From assembly GCF_001704415.2 (NCBI RefSeq), contig NC_030808.1, forward strand, positions 139,887,089 through 139,951,088: a stretch of DNA of 64,000 nt, in the 5' to 3' direction. The stretch is from Capra hircus (Eukaryota; Chordata; Mammalia; Artiodactyla; Bovidae). The notes below the pieces were generated by a model that saw nothing but the letters and a program-made list of their open reading frames with translations, did not search any database and had not been told where the DNA came from. Shown one piece after another: positions 59,041-64,000 of the stretch; the first letter of the stretch is position 1, and the number at the start of each line of letters is the position of its first letter. Both the position numbers and the translations under genes were made by a program.

Positions 59041-59975
59041 ACTCGTTCCAAATCAGGAAAGGAGAGGAGTATGTCAAGGCTGTATATTGTCACCTTTCTT
59101 ATTTAACTTTTATACAGAGTATATCATGAGAAATGCTGGACTGCATGAAGTACAGGCTGGAATCAAGATTGCTGGGAGAAATATCAATAACCTCAGATAT
59201 GCAGATGATAACACCCTTATGGCAGAAAGTGAAGAAAAACTAAAGAGCCTCTTGATGAAAGTGAAAAAGGAGAGTGAAAAAGCTGGCTTAAAACTCAACA
59301 TTCAGAAAACTAAGATCATGCTATTTGGTCCTATCACTTCATGGCAAATAGATGGGGAAACAGTGGAAACAATGACAGACTTTATTTTGGGGGGCTCCAA
59401 AATCACTGCAGATGGTGACTGAAGACATGAAATTAAAAGACACTTGTTCCTTGGAAGAAAAGCTATGACCAACCTAGATAGCTTATTAAAAAGCAGAGAC
59501 ATTACTTTGCCAACAAAGGTCCATTTAGTCAAAGCTATGGTTTTTCCAGTAGTCATGTATGGATGTGAGAGTTGGACCATAAAGAAGGCTGATTGCCAAA
59601 GAATTAATGCTTTTGAACTGTGGTGTTAGAGAAGTCTCTTGAGAGTCTCTTGGACTGCAAGGAGCTCAAACCAGCCAATCCTGAAGGAAATAAACTTTGA
59701 ATATTTATTGGAAGGACTGATGCGGAAGCTAAAACTCCAATATTTTGGCCACCTGATGTGAAGAGCCGACTCATGGGAAAAGACTCTGATGCTGGGAAAG
59801 ATTGAAGGCAGAAGGAGTAGGGGATGACAGAGGACAAGATGGTTTCATGGCATCACCGACTCAACGGACTTGAGTTTGAGCAAACTTCAGGAGACGGTGA
59901 AGGCCAGGGAAGTCTGGCATGAGACCGCCCATGGGGTCTCAAACCATGGGCCATGACTGAGTGACTGAACAACAA

Positions 59976-60421
59976 CCGAGCTATCACGACTAAGGCTTCC
60001 AAAGCTGGAAATCAGTGCCAGTTCTCTTTGTTTTTACGTGAAACAAGTCTTTTCAGCAATGCAACAGTGTTAGGGATAATTTACTGGCTCTGTAGCTAAA
60101 GAATCCACTACAGACTGCATGCAAGAGAGACGATGGTCAGCAGAACGTACGTTGTCCCATCACTGTGCCACAGGAGGTCTTTTTCTACAGAGCCAGCCAC
60201 CATCAGCGCACTGAGGCAGTGGGATGTTGGCCACATTGTTTGAACCCAGAGACTCTGCAGCCTCCCGTTTGCCTATGTTGCACAGTAACCATCTGGAAGA
60301 GCAGTTACAAAGAAACAGATTTTACCTACAAAGTAGGAAAACACAAGACTGAAAACTGTTAAGCTTGCAAAAATATGGAGCTATTTGTCTTCTCTCATAT
60401 TTAATTTAATGAGTGTTTCAT
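59976..60421. other. Intronic sequence without a recognised element
   Basis: No repeat or exon recognised. Confidence 0.45.
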
Positions 60422-60776
60422 AGGCTTCCTTGGTGGCTCAGTGGTAAGGAATCCACCTGCCAATGCAGGAGACCTGGGTTTGATCCCTGGCTCAGGAAGA
60501 TCCCACATGCAGCAGAGCAACTAAGCCCTTGCACCACAACTACTGAGCCTGTGCTTTAGAGCCTGGGAGCTGCAGCTACTGAGCCACATGCCCCAGCTAC
60601 GGAAGCCTAAGCACCCTAGAACTCACGCTGTGCGACAAGAGAAGCCTCTGCAATAAGAGGCCCGTGCATCAACACCAGAGAGGAGCCTCCACTCGTGGCA
60701 ACTAGAGAAAAGCTCACACAGCAAGGAGACACAGCACAGCCAAATATAAATAGATAAATGAAATTATTTTTAAAAG
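60422..60776 (+). mobile_element. CHR-type tRNA-Glu SINE, full-length
   Basis: Head AGGCTTCCTTGGTGGCTCAG, body CGACAAGAGAAGCCTCTGCA, tail GCACAGCCAAATATAAATAG. Confidence 0.92.
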
Positions 60777-61061
60777 AATGTTACATAAATTCCAATCATT
60801 AAGACAAAAATTGCTGCTACTTAGGTCTGTGTAGGACTCTTTCTGACCTCTTGAACCACCCTGTCTCTCTTCAGCAAGAAAGGCCAGTCAATGAGGTGGG
60901 AATAGACTTAAGCCCATTTGGAGGAACCATCTGAAGGGAAGAAAGTGGCCCCCTAACTATGAGGGTGAAATACCACCTTTCATGCAACTCTCAGCTTCTC
61001 ATTCCCAGCTAAAACCCCTTCGTTTGTCACTTCTTCACATGCATTCATCTACAAACAAATT

Positions 61062-61264
61062 TAGCTCTGGTGGCTCAGACAGTAAAGAATCTGCCTGCAA
61101 TGCAGGAGAGCTCGGTTCAATCCCTGGGTTGGGAAGATTCCCTGGAGAAGGGCATGGCAACGAACTCCAGTTTTTTTGCCTGGAGAATTCCATGGACAGA
61201 AGAGCCTGGCGGACTACAGTCCATGGGTTCACAAAGAGTCGGACACGACTGAGCGAGTAAGCAC
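61062..61264 (+). mobile_element. Bov-tA SINE
   Basis: Starts slightly truncated (AGCTCTGGTGGCTCAGACAG); tail AGTCGGACACGACTGAGCGA. Confidence 0.92.
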
Positions 61265-62106
61265 CCAACAGTGCAGACAAAAGTTCATGGTGATGCATTC
61301 AGCTCGTATTTGAAAAAAAGAACAAAATCAGATCCATTTACACCCTCTAGAGGCCATCATCATTTCATAGAGAGCTCTCTCCCATTAAATGTGGTAAACA
61401 TATGTTTGTATCATCAACAAGGGTAAGGAAAAAGCTCGCTAATGAGTGAGAAATTTTTCCATTATTCAAAAGGAAGGTTGTTTTGCTAAAATAAAAATGA
61501 CCAAAGTGTAAGTGAGGAAGTCCAATGCGGCTCCATTATCAAGTGGTACATCAAGGGTGGAAACATCGCAGTTAAAAATAACACTCTTCCATACACGTGC
61601 TCTAATCTGCACATCTAAATATAAAACAACTAGATTCTTCCTGTACAGCAGCATATATTACAGAATGGCTCTAAACCTGGCACTTGGCTGCCCATTTCCT
61701 GCCCACATTCTGAAAACAGCTTCCCAAGGACAGACAGCAGGCTGCCTTTTCCTGTGCGGAGTTCCAAGCAGGGAGACCAGGGTCTGGCCCAAAGCGAAGA
61801 CTCAACATCTGATGAGTCAAATGTGCTTCCCAAAGTGCCCACATGGCGGAACCTCTGTTTGCTTCTCACTGAGCTATTATTAGGTCCCCTTAGCCCATGG
61901 CTTTCTGGTTCTTTCATATTCTGATGAGTCTCCTGGGTGTCGGCTAGTTTATCATGTTTCATGCTTTTATAGAATTTCCTAGTCTGTAGGGTTTTACTTC
62001 AGTGGGAGAAGCGTATGGAATAAGAACCTAGGTCTCTGTTGCCCATGACTAAAGAAGGGAATGCCCCAGTCACGGGGACACAGCACAGAGAAGGTTTGGA
62101 TGGGAT
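61265..62106. other. Intronic sequence without a recognised element
   Basis: Looks single-copy. Open frames of 110-123 codons on opposite strands at 61512-61962 overlap and lack domains. Confidence 0.5.
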
Positions 62107-62119
62107 CCTGGGAATAAGG

Positions 62120-62325
62120 TGGTGCTTGTGGTAAAGAACCCACCTGCCAATGCAGGAGACAGAAGAGATGCAAGTTCAATCCCTGGTTGAGAAGATCCCC
62201 TTGGGGAGGACACGGCAACCCACTCCAGGATTCTTGCCTGGAGAATCCCATGGACAGAGGAGCCTGGCAGGATACAGTCCATAGGGTCACAAAGAGTCAG
62301 ACACAACTGAAGCGACTTAGCACAC
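62120..62325 (+). mobile_element. Bov-tA SINE with 13-bp target-site duplication
   Basis: Flanked by CCTGGGAATAAGG (62107-62119) and CCTAGGAATAAGG (62326-62338), one mismatch. The element runs from TGGTGCTTGTGGTAAAGAAC to AACTGAAGCGACTTAGCACA. Confidence 0.92.
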
Positions 62326-62338
62326 CCTAGGAATAAGG

Positions 62339-62570
62339 CTTCACTGGTGGCTCAGACAGCAAAGAATCTGCCTGCAATGCAGGAGATGCGAGAGTCACAT
62401 CTTCTATCCCTGGGTTGGGAATACTGCTCCCCCGCCAACCCAAGCCTTGCCCAGAGAAGGGAATGGCAACCTACTCCAGTATTCTTGACTGGGAAGTCCC
62501 ATGGACAGAGGAGCCTGGAGGGTTACAGTCCATAGGGTTGCAAAGAGTCTGACATGACTGAGAATGCACG
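62339..62570 (+). mobile_element. Bov-tA SINE abutting the preceding one
   Basis: Head CTTCACTGGTGGCTCAGACA; a short insertion follows the GGGTTGGGAATACTG segment. Tail GAGTCTGACATGACTGAGAA. Confidence 0.9.
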
Positions 62571-62639
62571 CAAAGACACAAGGTAATTATTTACATTTAC
62601 ATTACAATTAGAGAGTATTTACATAGTATTAGGTACTAT

Positions 62640-62800
62640 ATATAATCCAGAGCTGATTTAAAGTATATGGGGGTTATAGTAGGTTATATAAGTACAAACG
62701 ACATCTTTTTATATAAGTGACTTGAGCATCCATAGAGTTTGGTATCTGTGGGGCGTCCTGAAACCAACCCCCCACAGATACACAGGGACGACTGTGCTGG
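62640..62800 (+). mobile_element. Tigger-like DNA-transposon MITE fragment
   Basis: TATATAAGTGACTTGAGCAT, GGTATCTGTGGGGCGTCCTG and ACAGATACACAGGGACGACT match the 3' half of a pogo/Tigger-group non-autonomous element. Name tentative. Confidence 0.55.
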
Positions 62801-63368
62801 CTTTACACGGCTTTAAATGAGTGCCACTATTCTTTTGGGTGACAGCCACCAGAGGTGACTGCACAGTACCTGGGAGGAATCAAAAGCCTTTCCATGATTT
62901 TCTAGAACCTTACTACTTTCAAGTGAGACAATGACTGTGCCCTTCTCACCTGACTCCCCGACAGTGATGTGAGCCCCCATGCCGGGTGACTTTCCTGCTT
63001 CCCTTGACATGAGAGGCAGCAGCCGTCCCACTCTGAAAAGAGTGGATTCTAATACACTCATCGCATGTGCCATCCACTGTCTAATTTGTAACCTCTTAAA
63101 TTCTCCCCATGAATGACTTCAGAGATGGGGAACAGTTACTTGTCCTGAGCGGAATCAGGCAATTACGGTGGGTTTTCACTGACTACCCTCACCTCTGGAA
63201 GGTTCATTTCAAAGGTCTTTTCTGTGGAGAAGAATAAGCAACATTTCAGGATGTCAAAACCCTAAATACCTTAAGATACTGGAAGATAATTTTGGACCTA
63301 GGAAAGGAGACAGAATTTGGGATTTTTTTCTAAGCGAGAAGAAATAACAACAACACATATTGACAACA
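62801..63368. other. Intronic sequence without a recognised element
   Basis: An 86-codon minus-strand open frame at 62813-63073 has no domain or splice context. Confidence 0.5.
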
Positions 63369-63401
63369 GAATCTTTGACTTTGGAACTTCTCAGGAAGAG
63401 A

Positions 63402-63713
63402 GTGCAAGCTGCTCAGTTTGTGTCCGACTCTTTGTGACCCCACGGACTGCATAGTTCTTGGAATTCTCTAGGCCAGAATACTGGAGTAGGTAGTCTTTCC
63501 CTTCTGCAGGGGATCTTCCCAGCTCAGGGATCAAACCCAGGTCTCCTGCATTGCAGGCAGATTCTTTACCAGCTGAGCCACTAGGAAAGCCCAAGAATAT
63601 TGGATTGGATAGCCTATCCCTTCTCCAGTGGATCTTCCTGACTCAGGAACTGGGTCAACTGGGGACTCCTGCATTGCAGGCAGATTCTTTACCAACTGAG
63701 CTACCAGGGAAGG
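63402..63713 (-). mobile_element. Bov-tA SINE plus a second head copy, between 33-bp direct repeats
   Basis: A full SINE in reverse (GCTGCTCAGTTTGTGTCCGA to TGAGCCACTAGGAAAGCCC) is followed by a second partial head (TCTCCAGTGGATCTTCCTGA to GAGCTACCAGGGAAGGG). The whole is bracketed by direct repeats 63369-63401 and 63714-63746 (start GAATCTTTGAC, end CTTCTCAGGAAGAGA), 31 of 33 bases identical. Confidence 0.88.
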
Positions 63714-63746
63714 GAATCTTTGACGCTGGAACTTCTCAGGAAGAGA

Positions 63747-64000
63747 AGATAATAATAAAGAACCCTCAAGACTGCAGCAATGCTGCTTTAGGTCACGAGA
63801 TTGAGAAGAGGTAGGTCTGTTTTGGAAACATACCTTCTTATGAGGTGTGAGTGAGTCACTTTGTGTGCAGGATATTGAATATCATCAAACAACAACACTG
63901 AACTAAGAGGCACCTTTTAAATTTTTAATAAAAATAATTTATTGAAGGAAAAAAGCATGCAATGCCTTTTCCAGCCTATGGTGAATTATACTATTCAGAT
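63747..64000. other. Right edge, AT-rich intron
   Basis: No element recognised. Confidence 0.5.

Larger units (their letters stand above)
56975..59422 (+). pseudogene. BovB ORF2 polyprotein remnant (endonuclease and reverse transcriptase)
   Basis: Domains in order: the C-terminal half of the apurinic-like endonuclease (ILGDWNAKV at about 57100-57125, with the catalytic-type GDWNA motif), then the GLN-free linker (57496-57780), the RT fingers (57795-58274, ITMNKASGGDGIPVELF), palm motif A broken by a SINE (58443), and motif C NLRYADDNTLMAES at about 59190-59235. Frameshifts near 57190, 57480, 57780 and 58190, together with the two insertions, abolish function. The N-terminal endonuclease residues are missing. 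Confidence 0.9.
56930..59975 (+). mobile_element. BovB (RTE) LINE, long internal-to-3' copy with two nested insertions
   Basis: The longest LINE in the window. It begins inside the endonuclease domain, covers the connecting region and reverse transcriptase and ends with the BovB 3' terminus (AGTGACTGAACAACAACC). Net BovB sequence is about 2.6 kb after removing the insertions at 58443-58654 and 58817-59040. An unknown boundary of up to 50 bases remains at the left. Confidence 0.93.
13550..64000 (-). other. DSCAM: DSCAM intron upstream of the Ig9 exon, more than 50 kb
   Basis: From the acceptor at 13550 to the window edge I found no exon that could encode the preceding DSCAM segment (the Ig8 region) on the minus strand. 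The open frames seen here are explained by LINE, SINE or DNA-transposon sequence, or are short and without splice signals. Very long introns are known for DSCAM. I searched by reading, so a short non-conserved alternative exon could have been missed. Confidence 0.8.

Overview
This is a window of nuclear DNA from a ruminant, almost certainly a pecoran such as cattle, sheep, goat, buffalo or a relative. The evidence is the repeat content: BovB (RTE-type) LINEs, Bov-tA and dimeric BOV-A2 SINEs, cetartiodactyl tRNA-Glu (CHR-type) SINEs and a bovine-type L1 occur throughout on both strands. No prokaryotic or viral gene organisation is visible. The species cannot be resolved by eye.

The only host protein-coding gene I can support is DSCAM (Down syndrome cell adhesion molecule), read on the minus strand. 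Four phase-compatible exons with consensus splice sites lie at 13353-13549, 11480-11576, 10535-10663 and 1424-1591, in transcript order. Together they are 591 nt, exactly 197 codons' worth. They encode the ninth Ig domain (two exons) and the first fibronectin type III domain (two exons) of the ectodomain. The introns between them are 1,776, 816 and 8,943 bp. Everything from 13550 to the right edge is one intron of more than 50 kb in which I found no further exon. Positions 1-1423 are the start of the next intron downstream.

The rest is intronic sequence filled with transposable elements of different ages. Positions 14-18 kb carry BovB fragments, including a 1.75 kb copy whose reverse transcriptase frame is broken by only three nonsense codons. 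A bovine-type L1 tail with a clean target-site duplication lies at 32.5-33.8 kb. Positions 50-54.2 kb hold an old hAT DNA transposon cut into three pieces by two L1 insertions, which themselves carry SINE and BovB insertions. Positions 56.9-60 kb hold a 3 kb BovB copy interrupted by two younger retroelements. Many SINEs still have recognisable target-site duplications, so the order of insertion can be read directly.

I did not find a previously undescribed functional system. The observations most worth checking are structural: a C8G-type GC tract inside a BovB copy, a 25-bp perfect inverted repeat at a BovB 5' junction, a SINE with an inverted head and matching 13-bp target-site duplications (twin priming), an L1 whose ORF2 stop appears to have been deleted, and the three-piece hAT fossil. 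Repeat family names are from recognition, not a database search, and most repeat boundaries are good to about 10-20 bases.
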